Below are positions 7,725 through 17,520 of a stretch of DNA of 64,000 bases, piece after piece. The DNA lies in assembly GCF_048323755.1 (NCBI RefSeq), contig NZ_JBLWFS010000014.1:40277-104276 (forward strand), given 5' to 3'. This DNA is from Alkalihalobacterium sp048323755. GTDB lineage: Bacteria; Bacillota; Bacilli; Bacillales; Bacillaceae_F. The position numbers and the translations under genes were made by a program. The notes under the pieces are model-generated. The model saw only the letters and a list, made by a program, of their open reading frames with translations. It had not been told where the DNA came from and did not search any database. Each line of letters opens with the position of its first letter. Within the stretch, counting starts at the first letter, position 1.

Positions 7725-8999
7725 CTATTCAATTTCGCGGTTAGCGACTCTTTCAGCTTCTTCTAATGCTTCAGCGAGAGGACGTTGACCTAAAAATGCA
7801 CTTGTAAATTGGTTGTTAAAGTTATTATTAATGATTGGTAAGTTCGTATCATCAGCCCATACTGTTGCGTAAGAAGCACCTGAAATAAATGGCTGGCGAA
7901 TTTCATCATCGTATAATCCAAGACTTTCAGCTACAGAAACCCTAGTTGGTAAAGCAGATCCACCGCTCGTCCATTGTTCCATTCCTTCTTTACCTGTTAG
8001 ATAAGAAATTAACTCCCAAGCTGCTTCTTTTTTCTCAGATTGTGCGTTCATAACATAAGCTACTGTGAATGCCATTGTTCCGTTTTGACCGTCGATCGTT
8101 GGAACTTCTGCTGTACCAAAATCAAGGTTAGGGAATGTTTCAGCTAAGAACGGTAATGTCCAGTTTCCTTCTAATATCATAGCTACTTTACCTTGACCAA
8201 ACATCTCTCCACCCCAGTTTGCTCCAACTTCAGATGGCTGAGCTGCTGATTTATCGTCTAAACGCATATCAAGAAGTGGTTGAAGTGCTTCTACTACTTC
8301 CGAGCTGCCGAATGTAGCTTGGTTGTCAGTTGCCACTTTTCCACCTTTTGACTCAGCAATAAATACGTTTCTTGCCAGGTCAGCAACGATTCCATATCCG
8401 TAAACATCTGTACCTTTAGTTAATTGTTTTGCTAATTCTTGTAACTCTTCAAATGTTGCTGGAGGGTTTTCAATCCCCGCTTCTTCGAACATCGTTTTGT
8501 TATAGAATAATGCAAGAGTTGATGTGTCTTTTGGTAACCCAAAGATTGCCCCATCACGCTTAAATGCATCTAATAATGGTTGCTCAAAATCATTGATATC
8601 AAACTCTTCTGTGATGTAACCATCTAGTGGCTCTAGTACACCTGTTTCCATTAACGCTGGAGCTTCAAATGCATCTAAGAAAAATACGTCTGCTGCTTGT
8701 CCGCCAATTAAGCGAGTTTTCATAACGTCCATGTACTGATCAGCGATAACGTCTAATTTTACTTTGATGTGCGGGTTCTTTTCTTCAAATGAAGCTAATG
8801 TTTCTTCGAATAATTTTTGCTCTGTAGGTGATGATCCCCAGCCGCTTAACGTAATTTCAACTTGTTCTTGATTTTCAGAATCTTTTTCTGTTGTATCTTC
8901 TTTTGTAGAAGATGTATCACTACCGCCACAACCTACTAATAATCCACTAACTAATAATGTTGAAAATCCTAATGAAGCAAGAGTTTTCTTTTTAAACAT
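7725..8999 (-). CDS. Extracellular sugar-binding lipoprotein
   Basis: This 424-residue family-1 solute-binding protein has a lipoprotein signal peptide ending in the lipobox LLVGC (Cys24), then an acidic Ser/Thr-rich linker and the mature binding fold with characteristic VEITLSGWG and FYNKTMFEEAGI segments. It captures the sugar outside the membrane and delivers it to the two permeases encoded next. Given the GH32 and debranching-type enzymes, sucrose, fructo-oligosaccharide or another glucose-containing oligosaccharide is the likely ligand, but specificity cannot be read from the sequence. Confidence 0.92.
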   Translation of the reverse strand: MFKKKTLASLGFSTLLVSGLLVGCGGSDTSSTKEDTTEKDSENQEQVEITLSGWGSSPTEQKLFEETLASFEEKNPHIKVKLDVIADQYMDVMKTRLIGGQAADVFFLDAFEAPALMETGVLEPLDGYITEEFDINDFEQPLLDAFKRDGAIFGLPKDTSTLALFYNKTMFEEAGIENPPATFEELQELAKQLTKGTDVYGYGIVADLARNVFIAESKGGKVATDNQATFGSSEVVEALQPLLDMRLDDKSAAQPSEVGANWGGEMFGQGKVAMILEGNWTLPFLAETFPNLDFGTAEVPTIDGQNGTMAFTVAYVMNAQSEKKEAAWELISYLTGKEGMEQWTSGGSALPTRVSVAESLGLYDDEIRQPFISGASYATVWADDTNLPIINNNFNNQFTSAFLGQRPLAEALEEAERVANREIE

Positions 9000-9023
9000 C
9001 TTGTTTATCCCCTTTTTTGTAGT

Positions 9024-11138
9024 TTAAATGTTTATGTTAACTTTTTGATTAACAGCAATGTCAAAACCTGTTGTGTTACTTAAAATGTCTACTTGGAACT
9101 CGTCCCCTTGGCGACGAACAACTAAGTCAATGGAACCTTTACCAATAGCTAATTGTTCAACCTTTAAGTAACTCACTCCGTTTGGCAGGACTGGGTTCAT
9201 TTCTATCGTATTGTTCAATGAATTCGGGAATAAACCGAGCATCGTTTGAACGAATACGAGTGGTGTGCCAGCAGCCCACGCTTGTGGTGAACATGCAACA
9301 GGGTATTTTACTGGTCGTCCTTCTTGATCGGAGTAGCCGCAGAATAATTCTGGCAGACGGTCATACTCAAAACTTGCTGCTGATTTCATCAGACCTTCTA
9401 TGACTGTCATCGCTTGCGTCATGTGTTTCGTTTTACTCATTCCAAGTAAGATCATGCTATTATCATGCGGCCAAACGCTGCCGTCATGGTAGCTCATTGG
9501 ATTGTAGCCTGCTTCACCTTCACCCATTGTGCGTATTCCGTAACCTGAGAACATTTTATCGCTTACTAATACATCACTGATTAAAGTCGCTCTCGTTTCA
9601 TTCAACATTTCAGAAAATAAAACGTGACCTGGGTTTGATGTGATTGTACCTACTTTTGATTTGTCTTTATCTAATGCAAGCGCATAAAATGAATGATCTT
9701 CCATCCAGAAATGCTGTTCAAATTTTTCTTGTAGTTGAGCGGCTTCTTCTCTTAATCTTTCAGCTGCACTAGTGTTGCCGATTGTTTCATAGAGTTCAGC
9801 AATTCCGATTTTTCCTTGGTACACATAGCCTTGAACTTCAGATAAAGCGATCGGTGTTTCGGCATAGTCTCCGTTACGATGAACGATGGAGTCAGCTGAG
9901 TCTTTCCAACCTTGGTTGGCAATGCCTTTTGAAGACTCTTGATGATACTCAACAAAACCATCACCATCTCGGTCTCCATACTGATTGATCCACGTAATCG
10001 CAGCCTCAATATTGGTTTCTAGCTCTTTGAATAAGTCGATATCTCCCGTCCATTTTATGTACTCTGATAAAAGAACGAGGAATAACGGCGTTGCGTCGAT
10101 CGTTCCGTAATAAGGTGTAAACGGAATTTGATCTGTGTTTGCTAATTCTCCGAAGCGGATTTCATGCATGATTTTCCCTGGTTGTTCATCTCTCCAAGGG
10201 TCTACTTTCGTTCCTTGATGAGCGGCCATTGTCTTTAATGTTCCTTTAGCTACTTCTGAGTTAAACGGAAGCATTTGCAAAGCTGCTATTAAACTATCTC
10301 GACCAAATGGAACCGCGAACCACGGTAATCCTGCAACTGGAAATTTTCCATAACCAAGGTCGGTAAGCAAGACTCTTAAATCAGCGATGCCTCGATCAAC
10401 TAGTCTTTGTAACTGTTGATTGTCTGTTTCAATATTTGTTGTTGTTTCGTTCCAATGTTTGTAAGAAGCTTTTAATTGTGTAAGGGCTTCTTCTGGTTGA
10501 ACAATTGTAGGAACATTTTCACCAACGACTGGAGCAATCGTAAATGCGATGACTTGTTCTTCGCCGTGAGCAAGGTTTAAATCGAATGTAATTTCACCCT
10601 CTAAGTTGATAGCGCTAGCATTTTGGTCCCATTGAATAACGGTTGCTCTTTGAATGTCGTCTGCCCCTGTATAGTTGAAGCGTAAGCCGCTTTCTAATTT
10701 TTCTTGACCTGTACGTTGACCTGTTTCCCCGTTTTGGAATCCGCGAACGATAAACATGTCTTGGAAATCTACATCGACTTCTACGCTCACTTGGAATGAA
10801 ATCGGTTTTGGATAATAGCTTTTCATTTTTAATAACTCATATACGACATCGTTAAAAATAAATCGCTTTCTCTCAATTTCAACCGACTCTCTCCATAAAA
10901 TGAGGGAACCGTCTTTTTCCATATGCGGGTTCGTAAGTAAGATCGTTGCCATATAGTTCTCATCGGCATTTGACGAAAGTAAAACCGGATCTTCTCCGTT
11001 AATCTTTACATTAAATTTACTTAAGTATCTTGTATCTTTTGTATAAAGCCCTGCCCCGTAAGAATGATTCTCAGGAATATTTCCTTTCTCATCGGTTAAT
11101 AAAAATACGTCATTTTCCTTTATTACTCTGTAATCCAT
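9024..11138 (-). CDS. Amylo-alpha-1,6-glucosidase / debranching-type glycosidase
   Basis: This 704-residue cytoplasmic enzyme has an N-terminal glycogen-debranching beta domain (GDE_N type, about residues 1-210) and a C-terminal (alpha/alpha)6 barrel. The barrel carries PWFAVPFGRDSL (about 268-279) and a substrate-loop region near DGDGFVEYHQESSKGIANQGWKDS (split about 392-415). Acidic residues in these segments are likely catalytic. It is the first gene of the transport operon, starting just downstream of two LacI operators. Homologues are annotated as amylo-alpha-1,6-glucosidases. Its role beside a GH32 fructosidase is unclear; the transporter may accept mixed gluco-oligosaccharides. Confidence 0.82.
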   Translation of the reverse strand: MDYRVIKENDVFLLTDEKGNIPENHSYGAGLYTKDTRYLSKFNVKINGEDPVLLSSNADENYMATILLTNPHMEKDGSLILWRESVEIERKRFIFNDVVYELLKMKSYYPKPISFQVSVEVDVDFQDMFIVRGFQNGETGQRTGQEKLESGLRFNYTGADDIQRATVIQWDQNASAINLEGEITFDLNLAHGEEQVIAFTIAPVVGENVPTIVQPEEALTQLKASYKHWNETTTNIETDNQQLQRLVDRGIADLRVLLTDLGYGKFPVAGLPWFAVPFGRDSLIAALQMLPFNSEVAKGTLKTMAAHQGTKVDPWRDEQPGKIMHEIRFGELANTDQIPFTPYYGTIDATPLFLVLLSEYIKWTGDIDLFKELETNIEAAITWINQYGDRDGDGFVEYHQESSKGIANQGWKDSADSIVHRNGDYAETPIALSEVQGYVYQGKIGIAELYETIGNTSAAERLREEAAQLQEKFEQHFWMEDHSFYALALDKDKSKVGTITSNPGHVLFSEMLNETRATLISDVLVSDKMFSGYGIRTMGEGEAGYNPMSYHDGSVWPHDNSMILLGMSKTKHMTQAMTVIEGLMKSAASFEYDRLPELFCGYSDQEGRPVKYPVACSPQAWAAGTPLVFVQTMLGLFPNSLNNTIEMNPVLPNGVSYLKVEQLAIGKGSIDLVVRRQGDEFQVDILSNTTGFDIAVNQKVNINI

Positions 11139-11155
11139 TACGTCCTCCTAAACAT

Positions 11156-11169
11156 CCGAAACGTTTCGG
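11156..11169. promoter_or_regulatory. LacI-type operator 1
   Basis: CCGAAACGTTTCGG is a perfect 14-bp palindrome with the central CG expected of LacI/GalR operators. It lies 18 bases upstream of the debranching gene start codon. Confidence 0.85.
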
Positions 11170-11196
11170 TTTTTGTGTAAAAAAATATTTTAGCAT

Positions 11197-11216
11197 AATC
11201 CGAAACGTTTCGGATT
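11197..11216. promoter_or_regulatory. LacI-type operator 2
   Basis: This is a perfect 20-bp palindrome, AATCCGAAACGTTTCGGATT, centred 44 bp from operator 1 (about four helical turns). A TATGCT/TAAAAT-type -10 region for the minus-strand operon lies between the two. The arrangement would allow repression by occlusion or by short looping. Confidence 0.87.
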
Positions 11217-11232
11217 TGGTTTAAAAAATGGT

Positions 11233-12261
11233 TTAATACCATTCTTTTAATTTATTTTCAGCCGTTGATTCTCTAACCATTAATTGATTTTCTATTAAAA
11301 CACTTTTATTTGTTTCTTTTTCTTCTAGTAAATCAATTAACATATTCGCGGCTTGATACCCCATTAAATATTTGTTTTGAGAAATCGTTGTTAACGCTGG
11401 TGATGCGTATTGTGCCAAGACAATATCATCAAAGCCAACAATCGATAAACTATCGGGTACTTTTCGCCCGAGGGAATTGGCTGCTCTTACAGCTCCTAAC
11501 GCCATTAAGTCACTTGCACAAAAAAGTGCAGTAATTTGTGGGTAAGTTGCTAAAAGCTTTTTAGCTGTAAATTCTGCGGTGCGTTCTGAAAACTGACCAT
11601 TTACTATCCACTCTTCGCGAAGTTCTAATCCTGCTGCTTCAATGGCTTGTTTGTAGCCTTTGAAACGTTCTTCACTTACATAAGCCTGTTCATGCCCATT
11701 GATAAATCCAATGTGCTGATGGCCAAGCTCAACTAAATGTTCAATTGCTCGTCTTGCACCAAGTTGGTTATTCGTTGAGACATACCCAACATTTTTACCT
11801 GTTATCGGAATGTCAATTAGTACGCATGGAATGTCACTTTCAACGACTTCGATTAAATAAGGATCGTCTTTCTTCATTCCTTGCAAGATGACGCCATCAA
11901 CTTTACGTTCTCTGCACAATTGCGTGTAGCTTTTAATTCGCTGTTTCGATGTATTCGTATTAAATAAAATTGGATCATACTCATACTCGGCAGCGCAATC
12001 ATTAATGCCACATAAGACTTCAAACGTAAAGTTATCCTTTGCACCTTCTCTACTAATCTCTGAAACAAGTAAACCAATGGTCTTGGATTTTTTCATGACG
12101 AGACTTCTAGCAACAACATTAGGGCTGTAGTTTAAGCGATCAGCAATCTCTTTAATATGTTTCATTGTTTTAGCGCTTACATCCGAATGACCATTAAGTG
12201 CTCTAGACACTGTTGTCACTGACGTCCCAGCTGCTTTCGCTATATCTTTGATCGTAGTCAT
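11233..12261 (-). CDS. LacI/GalR-family repressor of the sugar locus
   Basis: This 342-residue regulator has the family's N-terminal helix-turn-helix (TTIKDIAKAAGTSVTTVSRA, residues 2-21) with the hinge helix at about 45-58, then a periplasmic-binding-protein-like effector domain. The ATG at 12261 follows GGAGG by five bases; a TTG at 12273 would put that site inside the gene. Operators downstream of the gene (before the transport operon) and one upstream of it imply control of the sugar operon and autoregulation. The inducer is presumably the transported sugar or a phosphorylated derivative. Confidence 0.93.
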   Translation of the reverse strand: MTTIKDIAKAAGTSVTTVSRALNGHSDVSAKTMKHIKEIADRLNYSPNVVARSLVMKKSKTIGLLVSEISREGAKDNFTFEVLCGINDCAAEYEYDPILFNTNTSKQRIKSYTQLCRERKVDGVILQGMKKDDPYLIEVVESDIPCVLIDIPITGKNVGYVSTNNQLGARRAIEHLVELGHQHIGFINGHEQAYVSEERFKGYKQAIEAAGLELREEWIVNGQFSERTAEFTAKKLLATYPQITALFCASDLMALGAVRAANSLGRKVPDSLSIVGFDDIVLAQYASPALTTISQNKYLMGYQAANMLIDLLEEKETNKSVLIENQLMVRESTAENKLKEWY

Positions 12262-12269
12262 GTGATCCT

Positions 12270-12283
12270 CCAAAACGTTTCGG
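12270..12283. promoter_or_regulatory. LacI-type operator 3 (autoregulatory)
   Basis: CCAAAACGTTTCGG differs by one base from the perfect operators. It lies immediately upstream of the lacI-type ribosome-binding site, as expected for autoregulation. Confidence 0.75.
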
Positions 12284-12310
12284 AATTTATGCTTTAACTT
12301 TAATTGATTT

Positions 12311-12324
12311 TGAAAACGATTGCA
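12311..12324. promoter_or_regulatory. Candidate CcpA cre site
   Basis: TGAAAACGATTGCA fits the cre consensus TGWNANCGNTNWCA with one mismatch. It lies upstream of the LacI-family gene, a sensible place for catabolite repression. It rests on motif match alone. The rest of the 12284-12566 gap is A+T-rich with no gene. Confidence 0.4.
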
Positions 12325-12566
12325 ACTATTTTTTTTACGCTATAAGTTTTTGGTCACAACAATAATAAGAACGTTTTATGAAATGTGAAGAACATGGAAA
12401 CCTAATGAGGTTTTATTCGTCTTCTGTAGATGGTTGTGATAATTAGTTTAAAACATAATTATAAGGATTTTTCATATATTAATATTAATTTTTTGTTAGT
12501 TTAATTAATTGGGGAATCTAGTTGTTGTTAAAAAACCTTATTAAATTATTAATTGCATAGAAGTAG

Positions 12567-12595
12567 AAAAAACCTTAATCGTATTGATTAAGGTT
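12567..12595 (-). terminator. Terminator of the response-regulator operon
   Basis: On the minus strand AACCTTAATC / GATTAAGGTT is followed by TTTTTTC. It overlaps the stop codon of the response regulator. Closely similar palindromes end the YjfB-type operons near 21650 and 38600. Confidence 0.85.
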
Positions 12596-13292
12596 AATTT
12601 GTCCACTTGTATCCTACGCCCCACACCGTTCTTATGTGTTGTGGATTTTTTGGATCTATCTCTACTTTTTTTCTCAAGTTATTGATATGAACATCTATTG
12701 ATCGATCGGTTACAAATTTATCCATACCTTTTATTTTATTAATTAAGTTTTCTCTTGTGAAGACGATTTCCGGATTGCTCATAAAAAGGGAAAGGATCTT
12801 AAATTCCGAAATTGTTAATTCGATAGCCTCTCCCCTTACATCAACGACTCGCTTTTGACTGTCTAGTTCTATGGGAGAAGTGACGACATCGCTTCCTTGT
12901 ATGAACTCATCTTGGAATATATTTTTTTGTGCGGATACCCTTCTTAATACAGCTTCTATTCTAGCCTGCAACTCTTTCATATTAAAAGGCTTACACAAAA
13001 AGTCATCGACTCCTGTATTTAACGCGAGAACTCTTTCAGAGGACTTTGTTTCTACTGAAATCATAATGATGGGTATGTCATGTTGGTTTTGAATTTGCTG
13101 ACTTAAATCGTGACCATTAATATCAGGAAGGATTAGGTCCATAACGATAATATCTGGTTTGAATTTTGTTAAAGATATCATTGCACTTTCCCCAGTACTG
13201 CACCACTGAACTTGATACCCCTCGTCTTCTAAAAACAAATTTAACATTTGACCCATGGTCCGATCATCTTCGACAATTAATATTTTTCTCAC
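12594..13292 (-). CDS. OmpR/PhoB-family response regulator (canonical)
   Basis: This 232-residue regulator has a receiver domain (1-120) and a winged-helix DNA-binding domain (about 135-230). The phosphorylation site is complete: acidic pair Asp9/Asp10, phosphoacceptor Asp52 in VMDLILPD, Ser79 and Lys101 in CKPF. It follows the hybrid kinase gene by 50 bases and is its likely partner. It is clearly paralogous to the two regulators at 29.9 and 41.1 kb, which have lost these residues, so it gives the reference for judging them. The start is a GTG with a weak site. Confidence 0.9.
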   Translation of the reverse strand: MRKILIVEDDRTMGQMLNLFLEDEGYQVQWCSTGESAMISLTKFKPDIIVMDLILPDINGHDLSQQIQNQHDIPIIMISVETKSSERVLALNTGVDDFLCKPFNMKELQARIEAVLRRVSAQKNIFQDEFIQGSDVVTSPIELDSQKRVVDVRGEAIELTISEFKILSLFMSNPEIVFTRENLINKIKGMDKFVTDRSIDVHINNLRKKVEIDPKNPQHIRTVWGVGYKWTN

Positions 13293-13342
13293 TTACTATC
13301 CGTCCATTCATAAATGATATGTTAGTTCAATACCAGTTAAAT

Positions 13343-16300
13343 TTAATCTTTTCTTTGAGTAATATTATTAAAATTTCTCGGTATATGCAGATCAATATAC
13401 TTAAAAGCTTTTTCTAAACTAAGATGAAGTAAAAGTAATGATGTAAACATGTTAGGATCCCTTTTTATGATACATTTTTCTAACTCATTAGCTCGATTAT
13501 AGAGAACTTTTAAAGATAAATTAGCCGAAGCTCCTTTTATAGTATGAACTATTTTTCTAGCTTCTTCATATTGCTCTTTTTCTATCTTTTCCTTAATAGT
13601 TTGAACAATACTCTCATTTTCAGTCCTGAAGTCTTTTAGTAACTTATTAAGGATTTTATACTTACCACCTAACCTATGAACAGCTTCTTCCCAGTCGATG
13701 ATGCCCTCATTATTTTCTTGATTTACATTTCGGTTTAGTAAAAATTCTATAGTTTCAACGAGAAGCTGACGATCAATGGGTTTTGTAATAAATGCATCAA
13801 AAAGGTCTCGTTTATTATCTGAAAAAATGGTTAGATCTGCAGTTAGAGCAATAATAGGTGTTGTTTTAAAAATAGGAATTTCTTTTATTTTCGTAGTCGT
13901 TTCATAACCATTCATCTCAGGCATATGGATGTCCATTAATATAAGGTCAAACGAATTATTTTCCTCTAGTAATTTTAGAGTATCTTTCCCACTATCAACG
14001 ACTTCGATGGTATAATTACCATCTGATAAAATGCCTCTAACAACTTCTTGATTGATAGAATTATCTTCTACAATTAATATTTTATTGATTGTAGGTGTTT
14101 CCTTGACTGGTTCAGTTGGTTTTAAAGGTTCAGTACTTTGTAATACTTCATATACCTCTTTTATATTCAAAGGTAAAGCTACTATATGATCAGGTACAGA
14201 GCCTTTTAATGTATTTAGTAATAATTCCTTTTCAAAGATTTTCGTATACCCAATTGTATCTATCTTTCTTTGTTTTAGTTCTATAGAAAGCCAGATCCAT
14301 TTTTCAATTTCTATATGGTCAAGATTTAGATTAAAAATACAATGTGTGAAAGCGTACTCTTCTAAAATCTTATTAACTTTATTCCACGTGGGGACATAAA
14401 TAGAATTTACCGTTATTGGTAACATTTTTCTTAGCTGCTCAACGAAAATAGGGTTCTTATCTATTATTAATATATTAGTATTTTCAGGCATTGCCAGTTG
14501 TAATTCATTTTTTACTGTTCCCGATTTGAAGAATAACTGGAATGTTAAAATACTTCCTCTTCCTTTTTCGCTTTCCACGATAAGGTTTCCGCCCATTTTC
14601 TCAACCAATGTCTTGACAATGAATAATCCTAAACCAGTGCCTCCATATCTTCGGTTAATCGTTTCGTCTATTTGAGTAAATTCCCGGAATAATCCTTGCA
14701 TTTCTAACTTCGACATTCCAATTCCTGTATCAGATACTTGAAAGGTTAGAGCGTACTCCATATCATGGATTTTATGTGCTGATACAGTAAGAGTAATTAA
14801 CCCTTTTTCTGTGAATTTTATTGCATTTTGAACTAAATTCATTAGTATTTGTTCAAGTCTAAATGGATCGCCTATTAGGTTAGCAGGAATATGCCTATCC
14901 ACATCAAAAATAATGTCAATCGGTTTCGTATTTAGGAGTACTCCTGTCGTTGAGCTGAGTCTTTTGATCATTTCGTGTATACAAAATTCTTCTTCAACTA
15001 ACAAAACCTTATCTGCCTCAATTTTTGAGAAGTCAAGAACATCGTTAATTAGGTTAAGTAGAATTTGCGAAGATAAGGTGATCTTGTCTACATAATCCCT
15101 TTGTGATTTTTGAAGATCCGTATTCTGTAATAATTCAGCTAAGCCGATCACTCCATTAAGAGGGGTTCTAATTTCATGACTCATTTTAGCTAAGAAAAGA
15201 GTTTTAGCCTGGTTTGCTTCTTTTACTTGTTCAATGGCTAAATCTTGCTTTCGTTGTGCTTCCTTCAATGCCGTAATATCACGGATAATGGCTGAAAAAT
15301 AAACTTCATTGTTTTTAAAGTTTTTATGAGATACTATTACCATACTTGCGTCGAAGGAATTTCCCTTCGCACCTGTTATTGTCGTTTCCATTTCAACAAA
15401 ACCGTGCTTGGCTGCTGCTTGAATTCCATTTGTAAAACTAGTATGTGTAGATGCTGTTACATAATCTTTTAAGAACCGTTTCTTATCACGTGTTGTTCCC
15501 ACGTCGTTAAGTGACTCAATAGCAACTTTATTAAGGTAAAGGAGTTCCCCATTGTTGTTAAAAGAAATGATATAATCCTTTGCGTTTTCAACAATACTTA
15601 ATAAACGTTCGTTGGTTACCATTTGATTAATGTAGTCACTAATGTCTTTTACGAGAAAAACATATCCTTTTAGCAGCCCTTCTTGCGTTACTATTTCATT
15701 AACGTTAATTTCAGTTGCCTTTCTGTTTTGCTCCTTATCACAAAACTCCCAGCTAATAAAATGTTTCTCAATGACAAGCTTTAAAAATGGCTTGGCTCCT
15801 CCTCGTTCTTCGAGTTCATATGGACACAATAAATCCACTATAGATAAATTGTTCATCACTTCATCACCGGAATATCCAGTTAATTTTTCAGCATATTCAT
15901 TAAAGCTAGTAATCTTTAAGTTAGGATCCGTAACGATCATGGCATATTCATTACTTTTTACAATCGTTTCAAATGGTTCAAATATATTAATTAGATTGTT
16001 CGTCATTTTATTTACAGAATTTGCGATTAGAGATAACTCATCGCTTCCTGATGTAGGTATTGAAGGCACTTTTAATTGACCGTTTGCTACTTGTCCAGTA
16101 ATTCTTATTATCTCTTCTAGCCTTTTTATTACTAAGCTATGTGATATAAAAACAATCAATAAGCCTAGTAAAGTAACAGTAACTAAAATCACAAATAGGG
16201 TTGAAAGGAACAGCTTTTTAATCGGTTCGTTGATAACACTTTCAGGTACTGCATAAATTACATGCCAACGGTTATATAATTGTGTATAAAACACTTGACC

Positions 16301-17041
16301 GCTAAACTTCTTGTTCTGAATTGATAGTGTACCAGTCCCATCAGCTTTTAATTTCCTTTGCAAGTTTTGTATTTCTAAAAAATTCAAGTCTTTAAAAGCA
16401 TTGTTTTTATTATATAAGATGCTTCCATTGTTATTCAGCACAATGACTTCTGTTTCTTTAGGTACAGAATTTACTTGCAAGTATTTTTCAAATATTTCAT
16501 TTGCATCAAAAGCAAAGCCAATAGATGAAGTAACTGTCCCTTCCTCATCAAAAAGAGGTACATAGACTGTAAAAATATATTCATTAAAAAACGTAGATTT
16601 AAAAGGTTCAGCTATTGAAATTTCCCCCTGTAAGGACCTAAGATAATTTTCTCGCATAGAAACGTCGATTTTTTGACCGTTTGTTAGTGTTAAATTTCCA
16701 TTAAGCTCTGCAATGCCTATACTCTGTTTATCTTTAAGTAAATACTGGTCATTTAATCTCTGCAGCTTTTGTTCCAATGTTCCATTAATCATAACAGGAT
16801 CTCTTTGTAACATTGTCCCCTCTTCGATACGAATTTGAATCCAATCCTCTAAATTTTTACTATTGTATATAGCATGCGATAAATATTGTTCTGATAATTT
16901 GTCAAGTAAACTATTTTTTGAAAACAAATAGTTTGCTGTTCCAACTGTAACTAATGCAAAACTAGTAATTGTAATGATAAGAGCTACCCATTTAAATCGG
17001 AGGGAGTTGACTTTTTTTCCCAAGTGTATCATCCTATCCAA
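13343..17041 (-). CDS. Hybrid sensor histidine kinase with receiver and HPt domains
   Basis: This large membrane kinase (1232 residues) has helix 1 (about 17-40), an extracellular Cache-like sensor (41-275), helix 2 (278-302), HAMP (to 355), two PAS domains (about 362-470 and 480-592), a HisKA domain with His622 (SHEIRTPLNG), an ATPase domain with intact DTGIGM and GTGLGL, a degenerate receiver (about 855-970), a complete receiver (985-1105, Asp1037, Lys1087) and an HPt domain (His1166 in HTIKGA). It can carry a full His-Asp-His relay to the adjacent regulator. In the first receiver the acceptor position reads IFNLNL instead of LMDI. The start is uncertain (TTG at 17041 or codons just inside). 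Confidence 0.9.
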   Translation of the reverse strand: MDRMIHLGKKVNSLRFKWVALIITITSFALVTVGTANYLFSKNSLLDKLSEQYLSHAIYNSKNLEDWIQIRIEEGTMLQRDPVMINGTLEQKLQRLNDQYLLKDKQSIGIAELNGNLTLTNGQKIDVSMRENYLRSLQGEISIAEPFKSTFFNEYIFTVYVPLFDEEGTVTSSIGFAFDANEIFEKYLQVNSVPKETEVIVLNNNGSILYNKNNAFKDLNFLEIQNLQRKLKADGTGTLSIQNKKFSGQVFYTQLYNRWHVIYAVPESVINEPIKKLFLSTLFVILVTVTLLGLLIVFISHSLVIKRLEEIIRITGQVANGQLKVPSIPTSGSDELSLIANSVNKMTNNLINIFEPFETIVKSNEYAMIVTDPNLKITSFNEYAEKLTGYSGDEVMNNLSIVDLLCPYELEERGGAKPFLKLVIEKHFISWEFCDKEQNRKATEINVNEIVTQEGLLKGYVFLVKDISDYINQMVTNERLLSIVENAKDYIISFNNNGELLYLNKVAIESLNDVGTTRDKKRFLKDYVTASTHTSFTNGIQAAAKHGFVEMETTITGAKGNSFDASMVIVSHKNFKNNEVYFSAIIRDITALKEAQRKQDLAIEQVKEANQAKTLFLAKMSHEIRTPLNGVIGLAELLQNTDLQKSQRDYVDKITLSSQILLNLINDVLDFSKIEADKVLLVEEEFCIHEMIKRLSSTTGVLLNTKPIDIIFDVDRHIPANLIGDPFRLEQILMNLVQNAIKFTEKGLITLTVSAHKIHDMEYALTFQVSDTGIGMSKLEMQGLFREFTQIDETINRRYGGTGLGLFIVKTLVEKMGGNLIVESEKGRGSILTFQLFFKSGTVKNELQLAMPENTNILIIDKNPIFVEQLRKMLPITVNSIYVPTWNKVNKILEEYAFTHCIFNLNLDHIEIEKWIWLSIELKQRKIDTIGYTKIFEKELLLNTLKGSVPDHIVALPLNIKEVYEVLQSTEPLKPTEPVKETPTINKILIVEDNSINQEVVRGILSDGNYTIEVVDSGKDTLKLLEENNSFDLILMDIHMPEMNGYETTTKIKEIPIFKTTPIIALTADLTIFSDNKRDLFDAFITKPIDRQLLVETIEFLLNRNVNQENNEGIIDWEEAVHRLGGKYKILNKLLKDFRTENESIVQTIKEKIEKEQYEEARKIVHTIKGASANLSLKVLYNRANELEKCIIKRDPNMFTSLLLLHLSLEKAFKYIDLHIPRNFNNITQRKD

Positions 17042-17431
17042 GAATTTATTATTCCTTCTATTATTTTAAACAAATTGATCTTTTGTTAATAGAGCATCGT
17101 CTGGTGTAATTTTTTACATTTTCATTGAAAACTTTCACCAAATTATGGTTTAACACCCTGGGAGAAGTAATTAATTTAAACGCTTCCTTAATGATCGAGA
17201 AATACTTTTTTCGATAACTGTCTTATTATATAGTGATTTAAAATGATTGTAATAAGAAGTATAAAGGAAAAAGTGTATATTTTTTTAGCTAAACTAATGA
17301 GCAATATTAGACTTGAAAAAAGTGTAAAACTTGATAAAACTAAAAATAAAATAATATATTTCTTAACAAATATAATAATCCACCTACTTTGTAAATTAAC
17401 AAATAGTTATTTAGCTGAATCTATTTAATAT
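17042..17431. other. A+T-rich intergenic region upstream of the hybrid kinase
   Basis: No gene is supported. An open stretch at 17243-17428 translates into low-complexity Lys/Ile/Leu without a ribosome-binding site. It is probably the promoter and leader region of the kinase-regulator operon. Confidence 0.5.
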
Positions 17432-17520
17432 AGGAAAAATTATAAAACGAATGACGTTTTCATAAAATTTTTCTACCACAACGCATTAATAATAGTACCA
17501 AGATGTTAGGAAAGATTTAG
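17432..17520 (-). promoter_or_regulatory. Diverged copy of the shared signalling promoter element
   Basis: Read on the plus strand, GGAAAAATTATAAAACGAATGACGTTTT and the later AATAATAGTACC / ATGTTAGGAAAG parallel the shared element found upstream of the paralogous kinases (GGATATAATACCTATGACTTTT, then TGTTAGAAAAG), given here in pieces. It is closest to the copy at 38352-38447. It could drive the hybrid-kinase operon, which starts about 400 bases further on. Confidence 0.45.

Noticed and set aside
11156..11216. Reading the LacI-type palindromes as CcpA cre sites
   Set aside because: They share the central CG but lack the TG...CA ends. The better match is to the local LacI regulator, with a third copy at its own promoter.
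17243..17428. 61-codon plus-strand frame
   Set aside because: Low-complexity Lys/Ile text in A+T-rich DNA without a ribosome-binding site or homology.
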